From NCBI RefSeq assembly GCF_014205835.1, contig NZ_JACHCQ010000008.1, positions 62,001 to 126,000 on the forward strand: 64,000 bases of DNA, written 5' to 3'. The DNA is from Pedobacter sp. AK013. Lineage in GTDB: Bacteria > Bacteroidota > Bacteroidia > Sphingobacteriales > Sphingobacteriaceae. The stretch's first letter is position 1, and each line of letters starts with the position of its first letter. Positions 23,889-34,296 of this stretch are shown in pieces. The notes beneath the pieces are model-generated. The model was not told the origin of the DNA and did not search any database. It was given only the letters and a program-made list of their open reading frames with translations. A program made the translations under genes and the position numbers.

Positions 23889-25508
23889 ATGAAAAAGATC
23901 ATCTTTATATTTCTCAGCTTCATTGTTGCGGTATCTACCGTAAATGCACAAAAAGACATCAACTTTAATCACACATATCCTGCAGGAGGAAAACTGCTCA
24001 TGTGTGTAGATAGTGCAGCCAAAAATGTTTTTTACGCCATAGGGTTTCCAAATCAACCTTATACATCTTTCAATTTCTTACCCGAAGTCCACAATGTAAG
24101 TGTCTCGATTAATTTTAGAAAAAATATTAGTATACCAAACTACCGGTACACCATCTTAGTGGATAATAAACCAATTGTGCTCAATAAGTCAATCGACATG
24201 TCGCAACTGAAAGATACCCATGCCGAGGGCGATGAGGAATTATTTAGTACAACAACACTTGGTATCTTCCCTATAAAAGATAAAATCATTACAATAATAA
24301 CTTATGACATTAAAAAGCCTCAGGATGTCTACAAAACTATTTTTTATGGAAAGCCTATTCCCAAAGCTAAAATCAAAGCATTTGGAAAGCGTTTTATAAT
24401 TGAAAAGGGCGTTGACTACAGCTACATAACCGACCCAAAAGAAAAAACAAACCTTAATCTCACGAAAAAAGATGACGAACTAACAATTGTAAAAAACAGA
24501 ACAGATATTGATTATCTCTACTACACCACAATAAAAGACAAGCAAACCAATAAAATAATTTTCGAATCAACTACCTGGAAATATGGTGGCATCATTGATG
24601 AAAAAAATGAGTCTTTACCTGAAATAAATATCGACAAGAACATTTTCAAAAAATCGGGAGATTATGAAATTATTATTCAGCCATCAATTAATTGGACTAA
24701 TTGCCTTAATTGCGATATTTCACCAAAAGAAACAGAACAATACGTAACTAGATATACACTTTCTATCACTTTAGAGGAAGAAAACTATACCAAAAAAGAA
24801 CTTTTTATATATGCATTTATAGTAGCATTTTCTATTGGATTAATCTTTCTTATTATCCTTTACTTTATCAAAAAAAGAAACAAAAAAAGGTTAGCAGAAC
24901 AAGAGCAGCAAAAAAACACGGCAAAGCTTCAGCTTAACTCCATCCGTGCGCAATTAAACCCTCATTTTCTGTTTAACGCACTCTCTGGCATTCAAAATTT
25001 AATGAACAAAAACGAAATAGACAATGCCAATAAATACCTGTCTAAATTTGCCCGCTTAACCCGCAATGTACTTGATGATAAGGAACTGATTAGTTTATCA
25101 CAGGAAAAAACTTTATTAGACGATTATCTGCAAATGGAACAACTGAGGTTCGGTTTTAAGTACGAAATTAACCATTCCGAAAACTTAGATCTAGATAACA
25201 TAGAAATACCAAGCATGCTGCTACAACCTTTTGTTGAAAATGCAGTGAAGCACGGCATATCGAAAAAAGCTATTGACGGAAAAATTGTAATCACATTTAC
25301 CAAGCAGGCAAATGATTTGGTGTTAACGGTTACCGATAATGGAAATGGATTTGACACAGAAAAAAAGAACGATGGTTTAGGTCTTCAATTAAGCAACAGT
25401 AGAATAGCACTCTTAAATAGTATTTATAAGGAAAATCGCTTTACTTTAGTGATACAATCAAGCACTAATGGCACTAAAATAAGCTTAACATTAACCGAGT
25501 GGCTATAA
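23889..25508 (+). CDS. LytS-type sensor histidine kinase with periplasmic sensor domain
   Basis: About 539 residues from the ATG at 23889, which begins a signal-like segment (MKKIIFIFLSFIVAVSTVNA); the longer frame upstream is leader. Residues about 22-290 form a periplasmic beta-rich sensor region. One membrane helix follows (about 300-322, IYAFIVAFSIGLIFLIILYF), then the His_kinase domain with NPHFLFN (His359 expected to be phosphorylated) and an ATPase region with PFVENAVKHG and VTDNGNGFD. The response regulator gene begins seven bases downstream. The signal is unknown; the adjacent divergent receptor gene is a possible target. Confidence 0.9.
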   Translation: MKKIIFIFLSFIVAVSTVNAQKDINFNHTYPAGGKLLMCVDSAAKNVFYAIGFPNQPYTSFNFLPEVHNVSVSINFRKNISIPNYRYTILVDNKPIVLNKSIDMSQLKDTHAEGDEELFSTTTLGIFPIKDKIITIITYDIKKPQDVYKTIFYGKPIPKAKIKAFGKRFIIEKGVDYSYITDPKEKTNLNLTKKDDELTIVKNRTDIDYLYYTTIKDKQTNKIIFESTTWKYGGIIDEKNESLPEINIDKNIFKKSGDYEIIIQPSINWTNCLNCDISPKETEQYVTRYTLSITLEEENYTKKELFIYAFIVAFSIGLIFLIILYFIKKRNKKRLAEQEQQKNTAKLQLNSIRAQLNPHFLFNALSGIQNLMNKNEIDNANKYLSKFARLTRNVLDDKELISLSQEKTLLDDYLQMEQLRFGFKYEINHSENLDLDNIEIPSMLLQPFVENAVKHGISKKAIDGKIVITFTKQANDLVLTVTDNGNGFDTEKKNDGLGLQLSNSRIALLNSIYKENRFTLVIQSSTNGTKISLTLTEWL

Positions 25509-25515
25509 CATTATA

Positions 25516-26262
25516 ATGAAAGCAATTTTAATAGATGACGAAATTTCCAACTTAGAAAACTTGCGGACTTTGTTAGAAAAGCACTGTCCGCAGGTAACTA
25601 TAATGGCAACGGCGCAAAATATTAATGATGCGGTTGATATTATTGAAAAATATTCACCTGATTTAGTCTTTCTGGATATTCAAATGGGCGAGCAAACAGG
25701 TTTTGATGTACTAAAGCTGCTCCCAACACGTAATTTCGAAGTTATTTTTGTTACTGCTTACGATCAATATGGGATACAAGCCGTAAAATTTGCCGCCTTA
25801 GATTATCTTTTAAAACCCGTTGACATTGAGGAATTGATGAACGCCGTAAATAAAGCAGAACATAAACTGGCAGCACAAATACAAAATCTACAGCTTGACT
25901 TTTTGCTGCAACAATTAAAAAAGCCAGAAACCAATGTTAGCAAGATTGCCCTGCAGATGCAAAGCGAAATAAGGTATGTTACTTTATCAGAAATTATACG
26001 TTGCGAGGCCGACAATACTTATACCCGCTTCTGCCTATCAAGTAATGAAAAAATATTGGTTTCTAAACCACTTAAAGAATATGCAGATTTACTACGCCCC
26101 AGCGGATTTTTAAGAACGCACCAAAGCCATTTAGTAAATCCAAAATATGTAAAAAGCTGGTTAAAGGAAGATGGTGGTATTTTACTCTTAATCTCCGGAG
26201 AAAAGATACCCGTTTCTAAGCCCAATAAAAATACTGTAAAGCAAGCCTTGCAACAGCTTTAG
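25516..26262 (+). CDS. LytR/AlgR-type response regulator (REC-LytTR)
   Basis: A 248-residue cytoplasmic regulator. The receiver domain (about 1-120) has the acidic pair Asp7-Asp8, phosphoacceptor Asp54 (VFLDIQMG), the Thr in VTAYDQ and Lys in LLKPVD. The C-terminal LytTR DNA-binding domain (about 150-245) has the EIIRCEADNTYTRF and FLRTHQSHLVNPKYV signatures. It is seven bases downstream of its cognate kinase and ends before a convergent terminator. LytTR regulators usually bind paired direct repeats upstream of a small number of genes; no such site was identified here. Confidence 0.93.
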   Translation: MKAILIDDEISNLENLRTLLEKHCPQVTIMATAQNINDAVDIIEKYSPDLVFLDIQMGEQTGFDVLKLLPTRNFEVIFVTAYDQYGIQAVKFAALDYLLKPVDIEELMNAVNKAEHKLAAQIQNLQLDFLLQQLKKPETNVSKIALQMQSEIRYVTLSEIIRCEADNTYTRFCLSSNEKILVSKPLKEYADLLRPSGFLRTHQSHLVNPKYVKSWLKEDGGILLLISGEKIPVSKPNKNTVKQALQQL

Positions 26263-26335
26263 AGTATGCAAGCCCTTATTTAGCTTTTTATTATTACATT
26301 AATGGGTTTCAACAGTAAACCTCATTTATAAGCAG

Positions 26336-26388
26336 AAAAGTCATGGACAAACACGATCAGACTTGCCTATCCATGACCTTTAATTTTT
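26336..26388. terminator. Convergent terminator hairpin
   Basis: GTCATGGA (26340-26347) pairs with TCCATGAC (26370-26377), flanked by AAAA on the left and CTTTAATTTTT on the right. It lies between the response regulator (+) and the M49-like gene (-) and could stop both transcripts. Confidence 0.6.
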
Positions 26389-26400
26389 GAGTAAGAATTT

Positions 26401-28080
26401 CTATTTTACCCCAAGTACATCAACACCCTGTTCGAAAACAACATCAACCGGAATATTCTTTTTAGTCAACCGGTCTAGGTCTGTTTGAAGTGCTGTATGG
26501 ATAACCGCTTTTTCTTTTTGTGCTTTTCCTACTGCAACTTTATCGCCATTACCCTGAAGGGTAAGAATGAATGCGCTTAAATCGTTCATGGCAGTTGCAA
26601 ATTTATCGAAGTTTACTTTGTAAGTACCTTTAGCAGTACGCTCAAAAGCCCCTTTTTCCTGGAAATAATTAAAACATTGCATATTGGCTTTTCCATGTGC
26701 CTCAGAAACACCAAAGCGAACAGAGCGTAAAATGCCGGCCATAAATGTGGTATAATAATCTTTTATATCACCTTTTAATTCACCTTTTTTAAGTAAGTCG
26801 GTTACCATATATAAGCCTAAAATATCGGCTTTGCCTTCTTCTAACCAGCTATACTGTTCTTTTAATGCTGCACGTACAAACCCTTTTCCGGTAATGGTTT
26901 TTTTAATGCCTAAACCATGTGCTACCTCATGAAACATGACGTTTGCAAAAAAAGCATCAAACTTAATATATTGCTGCTGATCGGCTTCAATTAATTCTTT
27001 TGAAATCGGCACCAAAATCTTATCAAACTTAGCCTGCATTGCATTTTTCAATTGCGAGCGACGTGTACCTTTTTCCTGTTGAATTTTTTCATCGTTCGGG
27101 AGATTAACAGCGATGGTTTTTGATCCGGCATTACAGTCTCCTGCATAATAAACCACATCATAAGCATTTAACTCAGAGTCGGTTCCAGGTGTTTCGGTTT
27201 TGTATTTTGCTGCAACCGGCAGGTTTTTCTGTAATTCAGGAAGCATTTTTACATACTTGGCCAAACGCTTGCTCCACTCTTTATCTTTGATTAAAACATA
27301 GGCTTCGTAACTGGTACGTGCATTAAACAGTTTATCCTCGTAATTTTCAATCGGACCAATTATAATGTCTAAACCATTGGTTTTCATATCTAACCAGGCA
27401 TAATCACTTGCGGTAAAATTATCCGTTACCAAAGCATCGGCCCTTAAGTTTAAATATTTTTTTAAACCGGCATCTTCAGCAATTAAAGCAGCCTGTTTTA
27501 ATAGCGAACTTGCTTTTTGTAACTCTGAGGCAAATAATACATGATAAGGTACAGTTGATAATTTGCCAGTACTGTCTTTTTGAATAACCGAATATGCACC
27601 AAATTTATCTGCGAGGTCCGATTTCTCTATGGCTTCTTTTGTAATTCCATATGGATAAAAAGATGAGCCCTCTGGTTTAGCACCAACACCTTCAACAAAA
27701 GGTTTATCATTATTTAATCTATCCCAGGGCCCATAATTAATATTAACAAAGTCGCGTGTTTTTTCATCTTTAATTGTTGCCAGCAAGCTATCTCTTTGCG
27801 GGTAGGCCTGTTTCCAGTAAAGCTGGTCCATAATTTCTGCGGCCTGAATTAACAAAGGCAAAATTTTACGATCGTTAACACTTAGTTGGTTAATATTGGT
27901 GGTTAATTTTACCCTTTCGTAAATAGGCAGGCGTTGAGCAACATAATTGATCAGACTATCTTTTTGTACTACCACAGCCTTTTCATCCTTAGATTTATTA
28001 TTGCCGGTACAAGACGATAAAGTGCCTACAGAAATAGCTACTGCCGATAAAAACAGGGTAGATTTGTATAAATTCTTCAT
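26401..28080 (-). CDS. M49-like (dipeptidyl-peptidase III-type) zinc peptidase lipoprotein
   Basis: About 559 residues from the ATG at 28080. A lipoprotein signal ends at Cys24 (TLSSC), followed by a charged linker. The zinc site is readable as HEVAH (His384, Glu385, His388), followed by EEGKADILGLY supplying Glu414/Glu415 and Asp419. The overall length and the C-terminal helical lobe fit the peptidase family M49 / DPP III-like group. Classical DPP III has HExxxH with one extra residue; here the motif is HExxH. Expected to act on oligopeptides in the periplasm. It shares a 113-base divergent promoter region with the amidase gene. Confidence 0.72.
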   Translation of the reverse strand: MKNLYKSTLFLSAVAISVGTLSSCTGNNKSKDEKAVVVQKDSLINYVAQRLPIYERVKLTTNINQLSVNDRKILPLLIQAAEIMDQLYWKQAYPQRDSLLATIKDEKTRDFVNINYGPWDRLNNDKPFVEGVGAKPEGSSFYPYGITKEAIEKSDLADKFGAYSVIQKDSTGKLSTVPYHVLFASELQKASSLLKQAALIAEDAGLKKYLNLRADALVTDNFTASDYAWLDMKTNGLDIIIGPIENYEDKLFNARTSYEAYVLIKDKEWSKRLAKYVKMLPELQKNLPVAAKYKTETPGTDSELNAYDVVYYAGDCNAGSKTIAVNLPNDEKIQQEKGTRRSQLKNAMQAKFDKILVPISKELIEADQQQYIKFDAFFANVMFHEVAHGLGIKKTITGKGFVRAALKEQYSWLEEGKADILGLYMVTDLLKKGELKGDIKDYYTTFMAGILRSVRFGVSEAHGKANMQCFNYFQEKGAFERTAKGTYKVNFDKFATAMNDLSAFILTLQGNGDKVAVGKAQKEKAVIHTALQTDLDRLTKKNIPVDVVFEQGVDVLGVK

Positions 28081-28193
28081 ATTAAAGTATATGGCCGCTA
28101 AATTAGTAAATTTTGAAAGCTTTGTATAAAGTTTGATGCATTGGGTGAAGTTTAACATAACTTTGTAACTTCAACTTGCTAACAATTCAAGCC

Positions 28194-29030
28194 ATGTTAT
28201 TTTCCAGGTCATCAAAATCATTATCTGTTTCAGCTTTTGCCCTTGTGCTTATCTTTTCTGCTTGTGGAAGCAGCAAATATGCTGCAACAGAAAAAATCTA
28301 TAAAGAAAAGGCAAAAGATTTTTCGAAAATAATCAACGCCACACCGCCTGTTGGCCAATTATACGATTCTTTGAAAGCAACAAATCAGGAATGGATTGGT
28401 TCTGTAAATTTTGGGATACGTAAACCTAATTTTGTGGTCATCCACCATACCGCTCAGGATAGTTTGGCACAAACGATAAAAACTTTTTTCTCTACAAAAG
28501 CTGGTACAAGTGCACATTACGTCATCGGTCGTGATGGTAAAGTAGTGCATATGGTGAATGATTATTTACGCGCAAACCATGCAGGTGTGAGTAAATGGGG
28601 AAAAGATACCGACTTAAACTCTTCTTCAATCGGTATTGAGTTGGATAACAATGGTTTAACAGATCCATGGCCTGATGCGCAGATCAACAGTCTGCTAAAG
28701 CTGTTGGCCACTTTAAAGAAAACGTATGGCATCCCAACGGCGAATTTTATTGGTCATGCCGATATTGCACCTAAACGTAAAAACGATCCAAAAAACTTGC
28801 CCTGGAAAAAACTGGCCGATAAAGGTTTTGGTTATTGGTATGATGATGTGCTGAAAAACCCACCGGTAGATTTTAATACCGAAATGGCCTTAAAATATAT
28901 TGGTTACGATACAAGCAACCTTCCTGCTGCAATTACAGCTTTCAAAATTCATTTTATCCAAAGTGATATTACGCCTACTTTAACGCCAGTGGATATTTTA
29001 GTGTTGTATAATGTATATACGAAATACTAG
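28194..29030 (+). CDS. N-acetylmuramoyl-L-alanine amidase lipoprotein (Amidase_2)
   Basis: About 278 residues from the ATG at 28194; the TTG six codons upstream is rejected in favour of the lipoprotein signal with Cys24 (FSACGSS). The Amidase_2/PGRP fold shows candidate zinc ligands His84 (VVIHHT), His188 (GHADIAP) and Asp198 (KNDPKN), the arrangement of AmiD-type enzymes that cleave the amide bond between muramic acid and the stem peptide. A C-terminal peptidoglycan-binding-like region of about 60 residues follows. The TAACTTTG at 28158-28165 is a likely -7 element. Probably outer-membrane anchored and active in wall turnover. Confidence 0.9.
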   Translation: MLFSRSSKSLSVSAFALVLIFSACGSSKYAATEKIYKEKAKDFSKIINATPPVGQLYDSLKATNQEWIGSVNFGIRKPNFVVIHHTAQDSLAQTIKTFFSTKAGTSAHYVIGRDGKVVHMVNDYLRANHAGVSKWGKDTDLNSSSIGIELDNNGLTDPWPDAQINSLLKLLATLKKTYGIPTANFIGHADIAPKRKNDPKNLPWKKLADKGFGYWYDDVLKNPPVDFNTEMALKYIGYDTSNLPAAITAFKIHFIQSDITPTLTPVDILVLYNVYTKY

Positions 29031-29057
29031 ATAAGCTTTTTCCCACGGAGGCACGAA

Positions 29058-29477
29058 ATGAATAAAAAACAACACATTAGAATTAAAGGAATATTCAGAA
29101 TAGTCTTTTCTTTATTGCTAGTTTATTCTTTTTGTCTAATCGGAATCCAATGGGTTAAAGATTCAGAATTTGACAAACCAGTTGAAGAGATCGCAGCACA
29201 TTTAACTGTTTTTTCATTTATAGTTTGGTTCGTAGCAACCAATATGGTAAATGGCCTTAACGAAGTCAGATTGAAACAGATTAAATACAAAACTTATATG
29301 CTAAGCTCTGTTTTATTTTTTGTTTTTATAATCGTTTTAATTCAAAAGGCAAATCAAGAAAGGTGGTTTGCCGTTATTTTTGGGACAATAATAACTATTT
29401 TTCTCACCTATTTGACATTTGCAGATGCTAGATATTTTTATTATAAAAAGAAAGAGCAGAGAGCAAAAGGTCAATAA
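29058..29477 (+). CDS. Four-helix membrane protein of unknown function
   Basis: A 139-residue integral membrane protein with hydrophobic segments at about residues 12-30, 47-65, 80-98 and 105-122, and a basic tail. No conserved catalytic motif is visible. The start is preceded by CACGGAGGCACGAA, an unusually SD-like GGAGG for this lineage, although similar words also occur in dispersed repeats. It follows the amidase by 27 bases and may be co-transcribed with it. Coding status is supported by the clean membrane pattern. Confidence 0.6.
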   Translation: MNKKQHIRIKGIFRIVFSLLLVYSFCLIGIQWVKDSEFDKPVEEIAAHLTVFSFIVWFVATNMVNGLNEVRLKQIKYKTYMLSSVLFFVFIIVLIQKANQERWFAVIFGTIITIFLTYLTFADARYFYYKKKEQRAKGQ

Positions 29478-29488
29478 ACAGTTTAAAA

Positions 29489-29522
29489 CAAAAAAACACG
29501 GATAAATCTGCGTTCATCCGTG
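29489..29522 (-). terminator. Terminator of glnS
   Basis: CACGGAT (29497-29503) pairs with ATCCGTG (29516-29522); on the minus strand the stem is followed by a run of T residues (A residues at 29490-29496 on the plus strand). It lies 23 bases past the glnS stop. Confidence 0.7.
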
Positions 29523-29544
29523 CCTATCTGTGGTTAAAAAACGA

Positions 29545-31200
29545 TTAATTCGGTTTCTTAAATGTATCCTTAAGTGTTACCGTTCTATTGAAAACCAATT
29601 TATCAGCTGTAGAATCTTTATCTAAACAGAAATAACCTTTGCGGATAAACTGATAACGGCTTTCCAGATCTGCTGCTGCCAATGCCGGCTCGATATAAAC
29701 ATGAGGTAAAACCGTCAAACTTTCAGGATTTAAGTAATCTTTAAAATCTCCTTCTTCAGCATCTGGTGTTTCTGAAGTAAATAAACGATCGTATAAACGA
29801 ATTTCGGCAGTTTTAGCATGTGCTACACTTACCCAGTGGATTGTTCCTTTAACATTTACGCCACTGGTATCGTTTCCACTTTTCGATTCAGGAATATAAG
29901 TACAGTGGATTTCGGTTACGTTTCCGTTCTCATCTTTCACAAAATCTTCGCATTTAACAATATAAGCGAATTTTAAGCGTACCATTGCACCTGGAGCCAA
30001 ACGGAACCATTTTTTTGCTGGCACTTCCATAAAATCTTCACGTTCTATCCAAAGTTCATTGCTGAAAGGAATCACACGTGTACCCCCACCATCTTCAGCT
30101 TCAGGATTATTTTCGCCAATCAGCTCTTCTGTTCCTTTTTCGTAATTCGTAATTACCAATTTAATCGGATCTAAAACTGCCATTACACGGTTAGCCGTTT
30201 TGTTTAAATCTTCACGAATGCAAAATTCTAACAGACTCAGCTCGATTAAATTTTCGCGTTTGGCAATACCAATACGTTCGCAAAACTCACGTACGCTTTT
30301 GGGTGTAAAACCTCTCCTACGTAAACCGCTAATGGTAGGCATGCGCGGATCGTCCCACCCATTTACTAAGTTTTCGTTAACCAATTGAAGGAGCTTACGT
30401 TTACTCATTACCGTGCTGGTAAGGTTTAAACGGGCAAATTCATATTGTTTTGAAGGGAAAATCTCTAATTTTTCGATAAACCAGTCATACAGTTCACGGT
30501 GCGAAACATATTCCAGCGTACAGATAGAATGTGTGATGTTTTCGATACTATCACTTTGTCCATGAGCAAAATCGTACATCGGGTAAATGCACCATTTGTT
30601 ACCTGTACGGTGATGTTCGGCATGCTTGATGCGGTAGATAATCGGATCGCGCATTAACATATTCGGACTGGCCATATCGATTTTTGCTCTCAAAATATAT
30701 GCGCCATCAGGAAATTCGCCATTTTTCATTTTCGTGAAAATGTCTAAATTTTCTTCGATGCTGCGGTTACGGTATGGACTATCCTGTCCTGGTTCAGTTG
30801 GAGTACCTTTTAAGGCTGCAATCTCATCTGCAGAGCTTTCATCAACATAAGCCAAACCTTTTTCGATCAGCTTAATGGCAAAACCATATAGCTCGTCAAA
30901 GTAATCTGAGGCATATAATTCATTTTTCCAGTTAAAACCCAGCCATCTAATATCTTCCTGCTGGCTGGTTACGTATTCTGTTTTTTCAGTTACCGGGTTG
31001 GTATCGTCAAAACGTAGGTTGGTATAGCCGCCGTATTTTTGTGTTAGTCCGAAATTTAAGCATATCGCTTTCGCGTGGCCGATGTGTAAATAACCATTAG
31101 GCTCCGGCGGGAAACGCGTAACCAAAGTTTCATACTTACCACTATTTAAGTCGTTCTCAACAATTTCTTCAATAAAGTTCAATGACTTTTCTTCACTCAT
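29545..31200 (-). CDS. glnS: Glutaminyl-tRNA synthetase
   Basis: 551 residues from the ATG at 31200; 18 upstream codons are excluded because conserved sequence starts at [17 protein letters not shown]. This is a class I synthetase charging tRNA-Gln with glutamine. The Rossmann signature is [14 protein letters not shown] (HIGH-type motif at residues 39-42) and the KMSKS-type loop is VMSKRKLL near residue 265. The C-terminal beta-barrel anticodon domain ends with [10 protein letters not shown]. Its presence indicates direct glutaminylation rather than the GatCAB route. It is transcribed alone with its own terminator. Confidence 0.97.
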   Translation of the reverse strand: MSEEKSLNFIEEIVENDLNSGKYETLVTRFPPEPNGYLHIGHAKAICLNFGLTQKYGGYTNLRFDDTNPVTEKTEYVTSQQEDIRWLGFNWKNELYASDYFDELYGFAIKLIEKGLAYVDESSADEIAALKGTPTEPGQDSPYRNRSIEENLDIFTKMKNGEFPDGAYILRAKIDMASPNMLMRDPIIYRIKHAEHHRTGNKWCIYPMYDFAHGQSDSIENITHSICTLEYVSHRELYDWFIEKLEIFPSKQYEFARLNLTSTVMSKRKLLQLVNENLVNGWDDPRMPTISGLRRRGFTPKSVREFCERIGIAKRENLIELSLLEFCIREDLNKTANRVMAVLDPIKLVITNYEKGTEELIGENNPEAEDGGGTRVIPFSNELWIEREDFMEVPAKKWFRLAPGAMVRLKFAYIVKCEDFVKDENGNVTEIHCTYIPESKSGNDTSGVNVKGTIHWVSVAHAKTAEIRLYDRLFTSETPDAEEGDFKDYLNPESLTVLPHVYIEPALAAADLESRYQFIRKGYFCLDKDSTADKLVFNRTVTLKDTFKKPN

Positions 31201-31460
31201 AAAAACCTGTAAATTAGGAATGCAAATGTAAAAAGATTGAGCGGATTTATACAATGATTGTGGGTTTATTAGCCCATAGTTGATAGTTAGCAGCCCAGAA
31301 CTTCATTATAGTACTATGAAAGAACAAATAAGCTAGTATTATAGGCTAATTCTCCATCGAAAACCACGACTATGAACAATGAGTGATTAACCACTAACTG
31401 CTTTTTCCCTATTTCTCAATTACCTAATAAAATCGATACATTTACGTCAACTTAATATGA

Positions 31461-31883
31461 ATGATGAGCAAAGTATTAAATCGGCCTATCCGCGTTTTAG
31501 TAGCTAAAGTTGGATTAGATGGCCATGACAGGGGGGCCAAAGTAATTGCAACTTCCTTGCGTGATGCCGGCATGGAAGTAATTTATACAGGCCTGCGCCA
31601 AACACCCGAAATGGTAGTGAACACAGCGCTTCAGGAAGATGTTGATGCCATCGGTATTTCTATCCTTTCAGGCGCACACATGACGGTTTTTCCAAAGATT
31701 ATTCACTTTATGAAAGAAAAACAGTTAGATGATGTGTTGTTAACCGGAGGAGGGATTATCCCTGAAGCAGATCGGTTAAAACTGGCCGATATGGGTGTTG
31801 GAGAACTATTTCCTCCAGGTACAACAATGGCAAGCATTGTAGAATATATTCAGAATTGGGTTACAGAAAACAGAAATTTTTAA
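31461..31883 (+). CDS. Stand-alone B12-binding subunit of methylmalonyl-CoA mutase type
   Basis: A 140-residue cobalamin-binding domain with the DxHxxG motif (Asp20, His22, Gly25 in [10 protein letters not shown]) in which His coordinates cobalt, followed by the SILSG and GGGI segments that hold the nucleotide tail. It matches the C-terminal domain of methylmalonyl-CoA mutase as a separate small subunit; the large catalytic subunit is not in this window. Two ATG codons in tandem (31461 and 31464) are both possible starts. An enoyl-CoA hydratase gene begins three bases after its stop, so both probably serve CoA-ester metabolism such as propionate or branched-chain degradation. Confidence 0.9.
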   Translation: MMSKVLNRPIRVLVAKVGLDGHDRGAKVIATSLRDAGMEVIYTGLRQTPEMVVNTALQEDVDAIGISILSGAHMTVFPKIIHFMKEKQLDDVLLTGGGIIPEADRLKLADMGVGELFPPGTTMASIVEYIQNWVTENRNF

Positions 31884-31886
31884 GCT

Positions 31887-32666
31887 ATGGCATACCAGAA
31901 TTTAATCTCAGAAATAAAAGAAAATATTTTATACGTTACCATCAACCGCGAAAAAGCACTGAATGCTTTAAATAAAGATACTTTAGCCGAACTGGCTGAT
32001 GTAATTGCATTTGCGGGTAAAACCGATGAAGTAAGAGGCGTTATTTTAACCGGAGCAGGCGAAAAGGCTTTTGTTGCCGGAGCCGATATTAAAGAGTTTT
32101 CTGATTATAGTGGCAAACAGGGAGAAGAATTAGCGCAACGTGGTCATGATCAGGTTTTTAATGCTATTGAGAATTCCTCAAAGCCATTTATTGCCGCAAT
32201 AAACGGATTTGCTCTAGGTGGCGGACTAGAGTTGGCTATGGCCTGCCATATCCGTATTGCATCAGATCATGCAAAACTAGGACTGCCTGAAGTTACTTTA
32301 GGTTTAATTCCTGGTTATGGTGGTACACAACGTTTAACCCAGCTGGTGGGTAAAGGTAAAGCGATAGAGCTGATTACCACTGCAAATATGATTACAGCTT
32401 CAGCGGCAGAAAAAATAGGCCTGGTAAACTATGTTGTTCCGCAGCCTGATCTAATTAGCAAGGCTGAAGAAATACTGAATGTGATTAAGCAACGTGCGCC
32501 GCTGGCCATTTCGGCTGCAATAAAATCTGTAATTGCAGCTGTAAATAACAACAATGGCTACGCTACAGAAATTGAAGAATTTGGCAAATGTTTCGAAACT
32601 ACTGATTTTAAGGAGGGAGTAACCGCATTTGTTGAAAAGAGAAAAGCAAATTTCACCGGAAAGTAG
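31887..32666 (+). CDS. Enoyl-CoA hydratase/isomerase (crotonase) family protein
   Basis: A 259-residue crotonase-fold enzyme. The oxyanion-hole segments are AFVAGADIKEF and the NGFALGGGLELAMAC loop. The catalytic glutamate pair typical of hydratases is present (Glu115 in GGGLELA and Glu135 in LPEVTLGL), favouring true 2-enoyl-CoA hydratase activity over isomerase-only members. It is translated almost directly after the B12-binding subunit (three-base gap), so the two are co-transcribed. The exact acyl-CoA substrate is not evident. Confidence 0.93.
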   Translation: MAYQNLISEIKENILYVTINREKALNALNKDTLAELADVIAFAGKTDEVRGVILTGAGEKAFVAGADIKEFSDYSGKQGEELAQRGHDQVFNAIENSSKPFIAAINGFALGGGLELAMACHIRIASDHAKLGLPEVTLGLIPGYGGTQRLTQLVGKGKAIELITTANMITASAAEKIGLVNYVVPQPDLISKAEEILNVIKQRAPLAISAAIKSVIAAVNNNNGYATEIEEFGKCFETTDFKEGVTAFVEKRKANFTGK

Positions 32667-32813
32667 TAGGCGCGTAGTATTAATTTGATGATTTATGTCG
32701 TGAAATTATTGCAAAAGTTTTCCAAAGCAATTTTTTTTGAGTAATTTGTGAGTTATTCATTACTAACCCTAATGTAGCTGTCTTACATTTTGGTTTTTAT
32801 AATAACGCTACTC

Positions 32814-34232
32814 ATGAAAAAGAAGGTACTCATAGTTGACGATGAAATCAGCATCGGTTTATTGCTCTCCAAATTTTTAACTAAAAATGGATTTGAAGTT
32901 TCAAATGTAACCACTGGTAAAACGGTTCTGCAAATTCTTGAAAAAGAGCGGTTCGATTTGGTGTTATGCGATTACCGTTTGGATGATACAGATGGAAAAG
33001 AAATTTTAATCCATATTAAAGAAAACTATCCGGCTACTGGTGTGATAATTATTACAGGTTATTCGGATATTAAGCTTGCTGTAGAATTAATTAAACTGGG
33101 CGCTTTTGATTATATTGTGAAACCCCTTTACCCGGATGAAATTTTAAATACTATAAATAAAGCTCTTGAAGCACAAGAGGATTTAAAACCACCTCAAAAT
33201 TTTGAACATGCAGGTGGTCAGCCTATTCCCGATTTTCAAGATTGCCCTGAATATATAAATGGTGCAAGTGATGCTTCGGCGCTTTTATTGAAACAAATTC
33301 AGCTCATAGCACCAACGGGATATACTGTCATTTTAACAGGGAAAAGCGGCACAGGAAAAGAATGTGTGGCTAAAACCATTCATCTAAACAGTTCGCGCGG
33401 CAAAGAACCTTTCATCGCTATGGATTGTGGTTCTTTAACCAAAGATTTAGCTGCAAGTGAATTTTTTGGACACGAGAAAGGAGCATTTACCGGAGCAGCC
33501 TTCACTAAAATCGGCCACTTTGAGCAAGCCAACGGCGGCACACTATTTCTTGATGAGATCGGTAACCTATCCTATGAAATCCAGGCAACTTTACTCAGGG
33601 CTGTACAGGAGCGGAAAATAAAGCGGATTGGAAGTACAAAGGAGATCGATCTGGGTGTGCGGCTTATTGTAGCTACAAATGAAAACTTAGTAGAAAGCAT
33701 TAGGAAGGGCGCTTTCAGGGAAGATTTGTACCACCGCTTTAATGAATTTTCTATACACGTCCCATCATTGAAACACCGGGGTAATGATATCCTTATCTTT
33801 GCTGAACACTTTTTGGCTACAGTGAACAAAGAATTGAATAAAAACATTGAAGGCTTTTCTGATGAAGTGAAGCAATGTTTATTAGCATACAATTGGCCAG
33901 GTAATGTACGTGAGCTGAAGAATGTGATCAGGCGGACAGCCTTATTAACTGATGGAGATAGGATAGAAACCCATGTTTTACCCTTGGAGCTTGGAATGAG
34001 TGATTATCCTAAGACAGAGCAGGAGAAAAAAACACTTGTTTTTCAGCGGGAACTAAATAATGTTAAATCATTTGATTTGCGAAATGCAGCCAAAGAAGCA
34101 GAATATACAGCTATTTTAGAAGTTTTAAAAGCAGTTAATTTTAATAAAACCAAGGCAGCAAAAATCTTAAACATCGATAGGAAAACACTTTACAACAAAA
34201 TCAAATTTGTTGAGATTGATGATGGTGTATAA
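32814..34232 (+). CDS. NtrC-type sigma-54-dependent response regulator
   Basis: About 472 residues from the ATG at 32814. The receiver domain has Asp53 as phosphoacceptor (LVLCDYRLDD). The AAA+ domain contains Walker A GKSGTGKE, the sigma-54 contact loop GAFTGA (about residues 222-227), Walker B GGTLFLDEIGNL and an arginine-finger region FREDLYHRF. A Fis-type HTH (NKTKAAKILNIDRKTLYNKI) closes the protein. It should activate sigma-54 promoters after phosphorylation. No cognate histidine kinase is adjacent, so it is an orphan; no -24/-12 promoter was recognised nearby. Confidence 0.94.
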   Translation: MKKKVLIVDDEISIGLLLSKFLTKNGFEVSNVTTGKTVLQILEKERFDLVLCDYRLDDTDGKEILIHIKENYPATGVIIITGYSDIKLAVELIKLGAFDYIVKPLYPDEILNTINKALEAQEDLKPPQNFEHAGGQPIPDFQDCPEYINGASDASALLLKQIQLIAPTGYTVILTGKSGTGKECVAKTIHLNSSRGKEPFIAMDCGSLTKDLAASEFFGHEKGAFTGAAFTKIGHFEQANGGTLFLDEIGNLSYEIQATLLRAVQERKIKRIGSTKEIDLGVRLIVATNENLVESIRKGAFREDLYHRFNEFSIHVPSLKHRGNDILIFAEHFLATVNKELNKNIEGFSDEVKQCLLAYNWPGNVRELKNVIRRTALLTDGDRIETHVLPLELGMSDYPKTEQEKKTLVFQRELNNVKSFDLRNAAKEAEYTAILEVLKAVNFNKTKAAKILNIDRKTLYNKIKFVEIDDGV

Positions 34233-34296
34233 ATTTTAAATCGGGAAAAACAAAATTAGCCATTTTAGCATTTAAAGAATACCTTATTATCTAAAT

